A stretch of 64,000 nt of DNA, from NCBI RefSeq assembly GCF_000772045.1, contig NZ_CP009754.1:806001-870000 (forward strand), written 5' to 3'. How positions within the stretch are numbered: position 1 is the stretch's first letter; each line of letters begins with the position of its first letter. The notes beneath the pieces were generated by a model, which saw nothing but the letters and a program-made list of their open reading frames with translations, made no database searches and was not told where the DNA came from. Origin of the DNA: Streptomyces sp. CCM_MD2014 (GTDB taxonomy: Bacteria > Actinomycetota > Actinomycetes > Streptomycetales > Streptomycetaceae). Shown one piece after another: positions 27,916-37,000 of this stretch. Both the position numbers and the translations under genes were made by a program.

Positions 27916-28926
27916 TCAGGGCCGGGCGCCCGCTATCTGCTCCATGAGTGCGACGAACTCACCCGCCCTGGCATCGAAGCGCGGCGAGGCCATGAAGCCC
28001 TGGGTGTCGGAAATGCTGTTCAGACCGCCGATGTAGCCGGACCCGGTGGCGTAGTCGTAGTCGAGGAGCCAGGGCGAACCACTGGAACCGGGCGTCATGT
28101 TGGCGCACTCCACTTGCCACATGTTCAGCGGTGGCACCGTGGGTTCGATCAAGTCCGCACAGAACTCCTGGTGTTCACCGTCGTACGGCGGGCCCGAGTA
28201 GCCCATGACCGACACCTGCTCGCCGGTACGGGCGTCCGGCACGATCTGATACCCGCCCGCGGCCTCGACCACCGTCTGCCCCGCGGCGTTGTCGTTGGTC
28301 ACGACCATGCCGTAGTCGTGCTCCCAGTCCGGTTTGTCACCGCTGGCCCACAGAGACGACGTGGCGACGTTCCAGGCGGTGAACCTGCCGAACGGCTCGT
28401 CGCCGTGGTGGCGCGCCGGAATGAAGACGACGTTCTTCGTCCACGTACCGTCCGGACCTTCGTGGAGGCAGTGCGCGGCCGTGAGCACGAGGATCTCGGA
28501 TTCGCTGTTGACGGCGGTTCCGGTGCAGTGGTCCGGCCTCCCGTCGGCATGCTCGAAGACCAGCTTGCCGACGGCGGTGGAGTACGGCCCTTCCACGGCG
28601 GCGGTGACACGCGGATCGACGCGTTCGCCGGCGGGAGCCCCGTTCGGCCCGTCGTTCCCCTCACCGGTGGCGCGGCGCACCCGTTCCGGCGTCCAGTAGT
28701 CGAGCAGGGCCTGCTGCTTCTGCGCGGCGGTGCCGCCTTCCGCGCCTGGTACGTCGATCACTGCGGGCCGGCTGACGGCGCCCGTCCCGCCGGGGGCCGA
28801 AGCCTGGGCCGGCGAGCCGATCACCAGCCCGGAGGCGGCGACGGCCAGAGCGGCCAACAGGGTTCTCACGCGGCTTCTTCGCCCGGGACCCGGCCGAGCC
28901 GGGGCACTGCTGCGGTCCTCAGACAC
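27916..28926 (-). CDS. Secreted trypsin-like serine peptidase (S1)
   Basis: 336 residues. The N-terminus carries a twin-Arg-rich leader (RPGPGRRSRVRT) followed by LLAALAVAASGLVIGSPAQA, a signal peptide. The catalytic triad is visible: His in LTAAHC (~residue 150), Asp in EHDYGMV (~205), Ser in MTPGSSGSPW (~285). A ~80-residue pro-region precedes the domain. GTG 28926 overlaps the end of the FAD oxidase gene by 8 bp, with AAAGGAG inside that gene, so the two are translationally coupled. It resembles the trypsin-like peptidases of the V8/glutamyl endopeptidase side. Being in an NRPS operon it may trim or activate an exported product, but it could also be incidental. Confidence 0.88.
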   Translation of the reverse strand: MSEDRSSAPARPGPGRRSRVRTLLAALAVAASGLVIGSPAQASAPGGTGAVSRPAVIDVPGAEGGTAAQKQQALLDYWTPERVRRATGEGNDGPNGAPAGERVDPRVTAAVEGPYSTAVGKLVFEHADGRPDHCTGTAVNSESEILVLTAAHCLHEGPDGTWTKNVVFIPARHHGDEPFGRFTAWNVATSSLWASGDKPDWEHDYGMVVTNDNAAGQTVVEAAGGYQIVPDARTGEQVSVMGYSGPPYDGEHQEFCADLIEPTVPPLNMWQVECANMTPGSSGSPWLLDYDYATGSGYIGGLNSISDTQGFMASPRFDARAGEFVALMEQIAGARP

Positions 28927-30088
28927 AGTTGAGCTCCTTTCGTGGTGTGTCGTGGACGAACCGGTCGGCGGACAGGGCCGAGACGTCCACGAACGGCCGA
29001 CGTCCCAGGTAGAGGTCGCGCACTACTTCGCCCACCGCCGGTCCCTGCAGGAAGCCGTGGCCGGAGAAGCCGGTCGCGTACAGGAACCGGCCCGGTCCGG
29101 GAGCCTCGCCGATGAGCGCGTTGTGGTCGGGGGTGACTTCGTAGAGACCGGCCCACCCGGTGGCGATGTCCGCGTCGAGGAGCCGTGGGGCCCGTACGGC
29201 CATCGCCTCGGAGAGCCGGGGAAGCCAGCCGTCCGAACGGGACAGGTCGAACCCCGGGGGCTCGTCGGGATCGGACATGCCGAGCAGCACGCCCGGTCCC
29301 TCACCGTGGAAGTAGAAGCTGGTCGAGAAGTCGATGGTCATGGGGATGCGCGAGGGCGCGTCAGGCATCGGTCCGGTGACGAGGATCTGGCGCCGGTAGG
29401 GCACCACGGGAAGGTCGACCCCGGCCATCCGGCCGAGCGATGCCGACCAGGCCCCGGCCGCGCAGATCACCGTTTCCGCCGTGACCGTGCCGCGGTCCGT
29501 GACGACACGGGTGGCGCCGGAGGCGGTCACCCCGCGCTCCAGGTCCGTGACGCGGCACCTCTGCACCAGGCGGGCGCCGTGCCGCCGTGCGGCCGTGGCG
29601 TATCCGAGCACGACCGACTCCGGTGAGCAGTAGCCGTCGTCGGGTGAGTACGCCGCTGCCAGCACGCCGTCCGTCGAGATCAAGGGGGACAGCTCCCGGG
29701 CTTCGGCGGCGTCCAGCATCCGGCTGGGCACACCGAGCGCGTTCTGCACGGCCACGCTGCGTTCGAACTCGGCGACGTCCTCCGCTCGCGTGAGCAGGAA
29801 GAGGTACCCCTCCCGGTGCAGGTCGATCTCCTGGCCCGGCCGGCTGCCGAAGTCTTGGAACAGCTCCAGACCGCGGGCGCCCAGCCGGATGTTGACAGCG
29901 TCCGAGAACTGCGCCCGGACACCGCCCGCGGCCTTGCACGTGGACCCCGACCCCAACCCGTCCCGATCCAGGAGGAGGACGTCCCGGACCCCGGCCTCCG
30001 CCAGGTGGAAGGCGATGCTGACGCCCATGACGCCGCCGCCGACAATCACCACCTCCGCGGCGGTGGGGAGCGCCTCGGCCACCCCCAT
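28919..30088 (-). CDS. FAD-dependent amine/amino acid oxidase (DAO family)
   Basis: 389 residues. The N-terminal Rossmann motif VVIVGGGVMGVSIAFHLAEAG binds FAD; the C-terminus has YEVTPDHNALIGEAP and GFSGHGFLQGPAVGE, typical of the sarcosine/glycine/pipecolate oxidase group. Such enzymes oxidise secondary or primary amines of amino acids, with O2 as acceptor. The start ATG 30088 overlaps the thioesterase stop by one base (TGATG). Next to a lysine 6-aminotransferase, whose product cyclises to piperideine-6-carboxylate, it could act on a cyclic lysine-derived amino acid, on a carrier-bound residue or on the final peptide; sequence does not decide. Confidence 0.85.
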   Translation of the reverse strand: MGVAEALPTAAEVVIVGGGVMGVSIAFHLAEAGVRDVLLLDRDGLGSGSTCKAAGGVRAQFSDAVNIRLGARGLELFQDFGSRPGQEIDLHREGYLFLLTRAEDVAEFERSVAVQNALGVPSRMLDAAEARELSPLISTDGVLAAAYSPDDGYCSPESVVLGYATAARRHGARLVQRCRVTDLERGVTASGATRVVTDRGTVTAETVICAAGAWSASLGRMAGVDLPVVPYRRQILVTGPMPDAPSRIPMTIDFSTSFYFHGEGPGVLLGMSDPDEPPGFDLSRSDGWLPRLSEAMAVRAPRLLDADIATGWAGLYEVTPDHNALIGEAPGPGRFLYATGFSGHGFLQGPAVGEVVRDLYLGRRPFVDVSALSADRFVHDTPRKELNCV

Positions 30089-30837
30089 CAGCCGGCCAGC
30101 CCGGCGGTGGCGTCGGACGCGAGGAGAGGCATGTGGCGCGGCAGCGTCCCCCATACCCGCGGCGTGAAGAAGTGCCCGCCGGGCAGGACCGCCTGCGAGT
30201 ACGGCCCGTCCGTCAGCTCCGCCCAGCCCTCGTGCAGCGGGCTCGACTCGGCCTCGCCCACCAGGAGGTGGATGGGGACTCGCAGCCGCTCTCCGCGGTC
30301 GAACCGGTAGGTGGAGTACACGGTCATGTCCAGGCGCAGCAGATCGACGGCGAGGGACCGCAGGTCCGGGTCGGCGAGCACGGCGCGTGGGGCTCCGCCC
30401 GTAGCCTCGAGCCAGGACGCCAGTTCCTCGTCCGAGGCGGTCGCCAGGGCGGCGGCGCGGGTGCCGGTCCAGTGCTGCGGGGCGATGTGCCCGGACAGGA
30501 CCAGGCTCTCCGGCCCTTCGACGCCCCGGGCCTGGAGCGCGCGGGCGGTCTCGAAGGCGACCAGCGCACCCATGCTGTGCCCGTACAGCACGTACGGTGC
30601 GCGTACCTCGTTCTGGAGAGCCGTCGCACAGTCGTCGACCAGGCCCTGCCAGCCGCCCGCGACCTGGTCGCCGAAACGGGATTCACGACCCGGGTAGCAC
30701 AGGGCACGCAGCTCGATGTCGACCGGCAACTGCTGTGCCCAGGGACGGAATCCGACGGTGCCGCCACCCGCGAAACTGAGGCAGATCAGGCGTCGGGACG
30801 CCCAGGGACGCGGGTGCGGCCGGGTTATTCGGTTCAC
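30088..30837 (-). CDS. Type II thioesterase
   Basis: 249-residue alpha/beta hydrolase of the NRPS-associated external thioesterase group. LICLSFAGGGTVGFRPWAQQ, the nucleophile elbow YGHSMGALVAFE (Ser), a central VGEAESSPLHEGW loop at the usual position of the acidic residue, and the catalytic His in PGGHFFTP. It normally removes wrongly loaded groups from carrier domains. GTG 30837 overlaps the aminotransferase stop (GTGA). Because none of the three NRPS proteins ends in a thioesterase domain, this enzyme may also release the product; that is inference. Confidence 0.9.
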   Translation of the reverse strand: MNRITRPHPRPWASRRLICLSFAGGGTVGFRPWAQQLPVDIELRALCYPGRESRFGDQVAGGWQGLVDDCATALQNEVRAPYVLYGHSMGALVAFETARALQARGVEGPESLVLSGHIAPQHWTGTRAAALATASDEELASWLEATGGAPRAVLADPDLRSLAVDLLRLDMTVYSTYRFDRGERLRVPIHLLVGEAESSPLHEGWAELTDGPYSQAVLPGGHFFTPRVWGTLPRHMPLLASDATAGLAG

Positions 30838-32162
30838 GATCGCTCCTCGACTGCGGACTCTTCCTTGAGTACGTCGCGCAACGCCTCGAGGGCGGTGGCG
30901 AGTTCGGCCTCCGACACGGACAGCGGCGGCCGCAGGCGCAGTTCGCGCTCGCCGGATCCGAGGAATATCACCCCGTGCTTGTCGAAGGCCCGGGCGACAA
31001 CCCGGTTGCGCACCTCGGGGTCGGGCAGGGTGATGGCGCACATCAGGCCGCGACCACGCGGTGCGCTGACGAGTTCAGGCAGGTCGGCGGCGAGTTCGCG
31101 CAGACCCTTGAGAAGGTACTCGCCCGTCGTCCGGGCCGCGGTGAACAGCCCTTCCCGCTCGACGACCTCCAGGATCCGGGTGGCCCTGACCATGTCGGTC
31201 AGGTTGCCGCCCCACGTGGAGCTGAGGCGGCTCGAGGCCCGGAAGGCGTTGTCCGGGACTTCGAGGACGCGCCGGCCGCCGAGGACGCCGCACACCTGTG
31301 TCTTCTTGCCGAAGGCGATCAGGTCGGGCTTGAGGCCGAGGGTGTCGCAGGCCCAGCGGTCACCGGTCAGGCCGAAGCCGGTCTGCACCTCGTCCGCGAC
31401 GAAGAGGGCATCATGGGTGCGGCACAGTTCGGCCATGGCGGTCAGGAACTGCGGGCGCAGGTGACGGTCTCCGCCCTCACCCTGGATGGGCTCGAAGATG
31501 AAGCAGGCGATCTCGTCGGCGTAGCGGCGGAATGCCGCTCCGGCCGCAGCGAGCGCCTGCAACTCCTCGTCCAGGAGTCCCGGTTCCTCCCAGCGATCCA
31601 TGTCGTTCACGGCCGGGCTGGGGATGCGCGGCCAGTCGAAGACCGGGAAGTCCCGGGTCTTGGACGGGTCGGTGTTGGTCAGCGACATGGTGTAGCCGGT
31701 GCGGCCGTGGAAGGCGGACTCCAGATGCAGGACGCGTGAGCCGCGTACCGCGACGCCGCGCTGCGCGTTGTGCTGGGTCTTCCAGTCGAAGGCGACTTTC
31801 AGGGCGTTCTCCACGGCCAGCGCGCCGCCGTCGATGAAGAAGACGTAGGGCATGTCGTCCGAGGCGAGCGCCTTCATGAAGGCGTTGGCGAATCTGATCT
31901 GCTCGCCGGTGCCGAAGTCCGGGTTGGCGGGCTTCATCCGGGAGGCGGCGAGCAGGGACTCGTCGAGCGCCGGATCACCGTGCAGGCCGGGATGGTTGTG
32001 GCCCAGCGGAGCCGACGCGTAGAACATCGACATATCGAGGTAGCGGGATCCGTCCCGCTCGTCCACCAGCCAGCAGCCGTTGCTGGCACGGACGTCCACC
32101 AGGACGTCGGAGAAGTCCCCGGTGACATGGGTGCGGAGATAGTCAAGCGTCGTGCTGCTCAT
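30834..32162 (-). CDS. lat: L-lysine 6-aminotransferase
   Basis: PLP-dependent class III aminotransferase that removes the epsilon-amino group of lysine (2-oxoglutarate as acceptor), giving aminoadipate semialdehyde, which cyclises to piperideine-6-carboxylate. 442 residues from ATG 32162 after GGAG. It matches the LAT group of beta-lactam producers from memory: FFIDGGALAVENALKVAFDW, SAFHGRTGYTMSLTNTDPSKT, CFIFEPIQGEGGDRHLRPQF, the PLP Asp in VADEVQTGFGLTG, the Lys in IAFGKKTQVCGV, and SSRLSSTWGGNLTDM. In the NRPS operon it should supply a lysine-derived building block. There is no ACV or isopenicillin N synthase in the window, so a beta-lactam role is unlikely. Confidence 0.9.
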   Translation of the reverse strand: MSSTTLDYLRTHVTGDFSDVLVDVRASNGCWLVDERDGSRYLDMSMFYASAPLGHNHPGLHGDPALDESLLAASRMKPANPDFGTGEQIRFANAFMKALASDDMPYVFFIDGGALAVENALKVAFDWKTQHNAQRGVAVRGSRVLHLESAFHGRTGYTMSLTNTDPSKTRDFPVFDWPRIPSPAVNDMDRWEEPGLLDEELQALAAAGAAFRRYADEIACFIFEPIQGEGGDRHLRPQFLTAMAELCRTHDALFVADEVQTGFGLTGDRWACDTLGLKPDLIAFGKKTQVCGVLGGRRVLEVPDNAFRASSRLSSTWGGNLTDMVRATRILEVVEREGLFTAARTTGEYLLKGLRELAADLPELVSAPRGRGLMCAITLPDPEVRNRVVARAFDKHGVIFLGSGERELRLRPPLSVSEAELATALEALRDVLKEESAVEERS

Positions 32163-32197
32163 GGGTTCTCCTGGGAGTGTCGGTTGCGGAACGGGTG

Positions 32198-32398
32198 TCA
32201 CGCGTGACGGGCATGGCGTTCGCGGACGCTGCGCGGGCGGATGTCGGTCCAGATCCGGTCGATGTGAGCGACGCACTCCTCGCGGGAGCCGCGGGTTCCC
32301 TCCCGGTGCCAGCCGGCCGGGAGTTCACGCTCGGCCTCCCACAGGGAGTACTGCTCCTCGTCGTTGAGGACGACGTCGTAGAGGGTGGACTCGGACAT
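32198..32398 (-). CDS. MbtH-like protein
   Basis: 66 residues. It shows the MbtH signature: NDEEQYSLWEAERELPAGW, then SREECVAHIDRIWTDIRP, including the conserved Ser-Leu-Trp, Pro-x-x-W and W-T-D-x-R-P positions. MbtH proteins bind A domains and are often needed for their folding and activity. It lies between the exporter and aminotransferase genes and most likely serves one or more of the five A domains of this cluster. Confidence 0.96.
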   Translation of the reverse strand: MSESTLYDVVLNDEEQYSLWEAERELPAGWHREGTRGSREECVAHIDRIWTDIRPRSVRERHARHA

Positions 32399-32464
32399 GA
32401 CGGTGCTCCTCGAGGTGTTGGAACAATGGGTCGGGCCGGTGCTGACGGCGCCGGGGGGTCGGGG

Positions 32465-34093
32465 TCAGGGGGCTGCGGGTGCAGCGACGGGCGCGGGGTC
32501 GACGACCTTGCCGCGGTCGAGCTTGAGGATCCGGTCGGCGACGCCGAAGTACCGGTCGTCGTGGGTGATGGCGATCACGGTCTTGCCCTGTTTGCGCAGA
32601 GCGGGCAGGACTTCGGTGTAGAAGTACTCCCGGAAGTCCGGGTCCTGATCGGCGGCCCACTCGTCGAAGAGCAGCACGGGCCGCTCGGAGAGCAGGGCGC
32701 TGACCAGGGCGAGGCGTTTGCGCTGGCCGGTGGAGAGCGTAATGGTGGAGAACTCCCCCTCACGCACGGTCACTTTGCCGTCCATGCCGAGCTGGGCGAG
32801 CAGACGGTTGGCCTCGCTGTCGCCCTGCGGGTGGGCCGGCAGAGTGCGGAAGAGGTGGACGTCGGAGAACACCCCGGCGACGCTCTGCCGCAGCTCCGCG
32901 AGCCGGTCTCCTTCCACCGGTGTGCCGTCGAGGACGATCTCGCCGTCAGTGGGCGGGTAGAGCCCGCAGATCATCTTGGCCAGTGTGGTCTTGCCGCTTC
33001 CGTTGCCTCCGACCAGGCAGGTGATGGTGCCGGGTGCGAAGTCGGCGTCGATGGGGCCGACCCGGAAGCCGGTGTCGTCAGCGCCGGAGTCGTAGTGGAA
33101 GACCGCACCGCGCAGCCGCACCCGCGCACCCGCGGCCCGTCGGCCACCCTGTCCCTCAGGTGCTCGCAGGCCGCTCTCGTCACCGAGGTCGAGGGCGTTG
33201 AGGGAGCGCAGCGCCGTACCCGCCCGGCCGATCACCGGGATCAGGTTGAGCACGGTGACCAACGGCGTGTTGATGTAGATGACGGCGAGGGTGAAGCCGG
33301 TCAGGTCGTCCGCGGGGATGTCGAAGCGAGGCCCCGCGAACAGCATGATGCCGATGCAGGCGAGAAAGAGCAACTGCCCCCAGGATCCCGCCACGGTGTA
33401 CAGCGAGACGCCGCGGGTGGTGTCCCGCACGAGCAGCCTGCCCGTGGCACCGACGCCGCCGTCGAGGACCGCGGTGCGGCGTTCACGGTCCAGCTTCAGC
33501 TCCTTGGCACCGCGGGTGACGCTTTCCAGATGGGCGTGCATGACGTCCTGGTGCTCGCGAGCCCGGCGCAGATGGACGCCGGCCCGGCGCACCGGAAGCT
33601 GGTAGAGGACCAGGCCGACGGCGAGCACGGCAAGCATGCCGAGCAGCACCTTGAGCGAGAGCACCCCGATGTACACGAACGCGCCGATCACGATCGCGCC
33701 GTTCATGGACAGCAGGGGCACGCTGCTGACCGCCCCCGTGATCACCTGCACGTCGTCGGTGAGGGCGGACTGGAGCCGGGCGGGCCCGATGCTCTCGATA
33801 CGCCGCATCCCGCTGTCCAGGATCCGTCTGCACAGTTCCATCCGCAGTTCCTGGATGGAGCGTTGCGCCAGCCGGATCAGCAGGACGGAGGAGACTGCCC
33901 CGGCGAGCAGGACCGTGACCGCCGCCGCGGCGAAGGCGGCGATCAGACGGACGCCCGGGTCGTCGAGCCGCTCCAGGACCTGCTGCAGCACGGCGATGAG
34001 GCCCACCGTGGCGGCACCGGACACCAGCCCGGCGACCAGCGCCGCGATCACCGTCGCCCGTGACCGGCTCACGAGCAGGGAGAGGAACTTCAT
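32465..34093 (-). CDS. Cyclic-peptide-type ABC exporter (fused membrane and ATPase domains)
   Basis: 542 residues. Residues ~1-310 form a six-helix membrane domain (VIAALVAGLVSGAATVGLIA, LLAGAVSSVLLIRL, IVIGAFVYIGVLSLKVLLGM, FLACIGIMLFAG). Residues ~330-540 are the ATPase: Walker A VGGNGSGKTTLAKMI, signature TLSTGQRKRLALVSALL, Walker B PVLLFDEWAADQDPDF, switch His in ITHDDRYF. This is the PvdE/SyrD-like group that moves siderophore or lipopeptide intermediates across the membrane. ATG 34093 overlaps the NRPS-3 stop (ATGA). It is the main candidate for exporting the peptide. Confidence 0.93.
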   Translation of the reverse strand: MKFLSLLVSRSRATVIAALVAGLVSGAATVGLIAVLQQVLERLDDPGVRLIAAFAAAAVTVLLAGAVSSVLLIRLAQRSIQELRMELCRRILDSGMRRIESIGPARLQSALTDDVQVITGAVSSVPLLSMNGAIVIGAFVYIGVLSLKVLLGMLAVLAVGLVLYQLPVRRAGVHLRRAREHQDVMHAHLESVTRGAKELKLDRERRTAVLDGGVGATGRLLVRDTTRGVSLYTVAGSWGQLLFLACIGIMLFAGPRFDIPADDLTGFTLAVIYINTPLVTVLNLIPVIGRAGTALRSLNALDLGDESGLRAPEGQGGRRAAGARVRLRGAVFHYDSGADDTGFRVGPIDADFAPGTITCLVGGNGSGKTTLAKMICGLYPPTDGEIVLDGTPVEGDRLAELRQSVAGVFSDVHLFRTLPAHPQGDSEANRLLAQLGMDGKVTVREGEFSTITLSTGQRKRLALVSALLSERPVLLFDEWAADQDPDFREYFYTEVLPALRKQGKTVIAITHDDRYFGVADRILKLDRGKVVDPAPVAAPAAP

Positions 34094-37000
34094 CGTCGCC
34101 CTTCTTCCGGTGCCGAAGCGGTGGGCGGCGACGTGTCCGTCTCCCGCGACGCCTCCCTGATCAGGTCGGCGAGGCCCGCCACGGTGAAGTCCGCCATGGC
34201 CTGCTGCACCCGCAGCGCCACCCCGAACTGGCGCCGGATGCGCAGCAGCAGTCGGGTGGCCAGCAGTGAATGACCGCCGGCGTCGTAGAAGTGGTCCCGG
34301 ATCCCGAGTCCCTCGAGGCCGAGCAGCTCGTGCCACAGGCCGAGCAAGGCCCGTTCGGTGTCGTCCCTTGCCGACTGGGAATTCCCCGAGGTGCCCAGGA
34401 AGTCGTCGGCCGTGGGCGCGGGCAGACGACGCCGGTCCAGTTTGCCGCTCGCGGTCTGCGGGATCTGCTCGATCGGGCGGATCGCCGCGGGCAGCGCGTA
34501 CCGGGGCAGCCGCCCGGCCGCCCGGGTCCGCAGCTCCGTGCGATCCAGGTCCGGCCCCTCGGGCACCACGTAGGCGACCAGACGGGGCGACGCCCCTGTG
34601 GCCCCGTGCACCACGACGACGCAGTCGGCCACGCCCGGGTGGTCGAGCAGCGCGGACTCGACCTCGCCGAGTTCGATGCGGTGACCACGGAGTTTGATCT
34701 GGTTGTCGAGGCGGCCGAGGAACTCCAGCTGGCCGTCGGCCCGGTGGCGGGCGCGGTCACCCGTCCGGTAGAGACGCGAACCCGGAACGCCGGAGAACGG
34801 GTCGGGCACGAAACTCGCGGCGGTGAGGCCGGGGCGCCGCCAATAGCCCCGTGCCACCTGTGCGCCTCCGATGAACAGCTCGCCGGCGGTACCGGGCGGA
34901 ACCGGTCGCATCTGCTCGTCCAGGACCCAGATCGTGGAGCCGGGCACCGGACCTCCGATGGGCGCGCGCTGCCTGCGGGTCACCTCGGCGGTGAGTTCGG
35001 CGACGGTCATCAGGACGGTGGCCTCGGTCGGTCCGTACCAGTTCAGAACCTGACAGCCGCGCGCGGAAGGTCCCGCGAACCAGTCCGCGAACCTGGCCGG
35101 CACCACCTCCTCGCCGGCCAGGAGCAACGCCCGCAGTCCGATCGGGGCACCACCCGTGTCGGGGGTGCCGTCCACCGCCGCCAGTTCCTGTGCGATCGTC
35201 GGCGTGGTGGCCAGCATGGTGACGCCCTGGGCCCGCAGGTGGGCGTGGAGCTGCTGTGCGTCGGCCGCCACGTCTCCCGGCACAAGGTCGATACGCGCCC
35301 CGGCCACGAGTCCGGCGAACAGTTCCCAGACCGACAGGTCGAAGGTGAAGGTGGAACGGACCGCGACCACGTCCTGCGCGGTGGGCTCGACCACGGAGGC
35401 GGAGGCCGTCAGGTAGGCGAGGACGTTGCGGTGGGTGACGCCGACACCCTTGGGGACACCGGTGGACCCGGACGTGTAGATCACATAGGCCAGGTCGTCG
35501 CCGTCGGCCCGCTGTGGGGCGGCGCCCGTGAGGGCGGCGGCGTCGGCGACGGTGCGCACCGTGACCTCCTCCTCAGCGAGGAGCGCGAGCACCGGGGCGT
35601 CGTCGTCGGCGAGGTGGGCGGCGAGCGCGGTACGGCAGCCCGAGTCGCGGATCAGGTGAGCGATCCGCTCGAGGGGCAGCTCGGGGTCGATGGGCACGTA
35701 CGCGGCGCCCGCGGCCATCGCGGCGAGGAGTCCGGTGACGAGGTCGACACCGCGCCGGGCGACCACCGCGACCAGGTCGCCGCGGCGCACGCCGGTGGCA
35801 GCGAGACCGGTGGCGGCGGCCGCGGCCCTCTCGGTCAGCTCGCGGTAGGTGAGGGTTCCGCCGGGGCCGGTGACCGCCACCGCACCGGGGCGGGCCGCGG
35901 CGACGGCGGTGACGGCCTGGTCCAGGGTTCCGGCGGGCACGTCGAGCGTGCCTCCGTCGGCTCTGCGGGCCGCGGCGTCGGCGTCGTAGGGCAGCAGGCT
36001 CGCCGCATCGTGCGCGGCATCGGCGTCCGCCGCGAACCGGCGCAGCGCCTGCCCGTACATCTCGGCGAGATCGGCGGCACGCTCGTCGGAGACCCGGTCG
36101 CCGTCGTAGGCCAGGATCAGTCCGAGCTCGTGCGCGGGCGGGTGCACCGAGTAGGTCGCCATCACCGCGTAGTTGGTGTCCTCGGCGGACGCAGGATGGT
36201 GGTCGAGGAGTTCCACGACGCCGGTGTCGAGAACCTCGCCCAGCGCGTGGAAGCGTACGAAGTTGACGCCCACGTCGAACAGCGGGTCGTTGCCGAGTGC
36301 CTGCTGCACGCTGATCAGCGGGGTGTGCCGGTGCTTCAGGAGGGAGCGCTCCTCCTCGAACGCGCGGTGAGCGAGGTCGCGCCAGCTGCCGCCGGGAACC
36401 GACACGGAGGTCGGCAGCATGTTGATGAACAGACCGCGCAGGTCCTTCGCCCCGGGCAGGTCGGGCCGGCCGTGCATCACCATGCCGGTGACCGGGTCGG
36501 TCACGGCCAGGGCCTCGGCGAGCACCTTGAAGTGCACGGCCACGGCGAGGCTCTTGAGAGGCAGGCCCTCCTCCTTGGCGAGCGCGGCCAGACGCCGGGA
36601 GGTGTCCGCGTCGATGTCGACCTCGATGCGGCGTACCCGGGGGGTGCCGGCCGGACGCAGGTCCTCGATGGCGCGCGGCTCGGCGTCGGCCAGCCGCTCC
36701 CGCCACACCGCACCCGTGTCCGCTCCCCCGGCTGCCTCCCGTTCTGTCTTCACGAAGTCCGCGTAGGTGAGCGGGAGCTGGGGCCAGCGGCTGTGGTAGT
36801 CGGGCGCTCCGTCCAGCAGCGCCGCCTGACGGCTGAGGACCTCCGCCAGGGTGGAGGTCCAGCTCCAGCCGTCGAGAATGGCGTGGTTCTCGCTGACCGT
36901 CAGCTGGAACTCGTCGTCACCGAGTTGGTGGACGGCGAGCCGTTGCAGCGGTGCGGACTCCAGTTCGAGGTGCTCGACGCGTTCGCGGGCCACGAACGCG

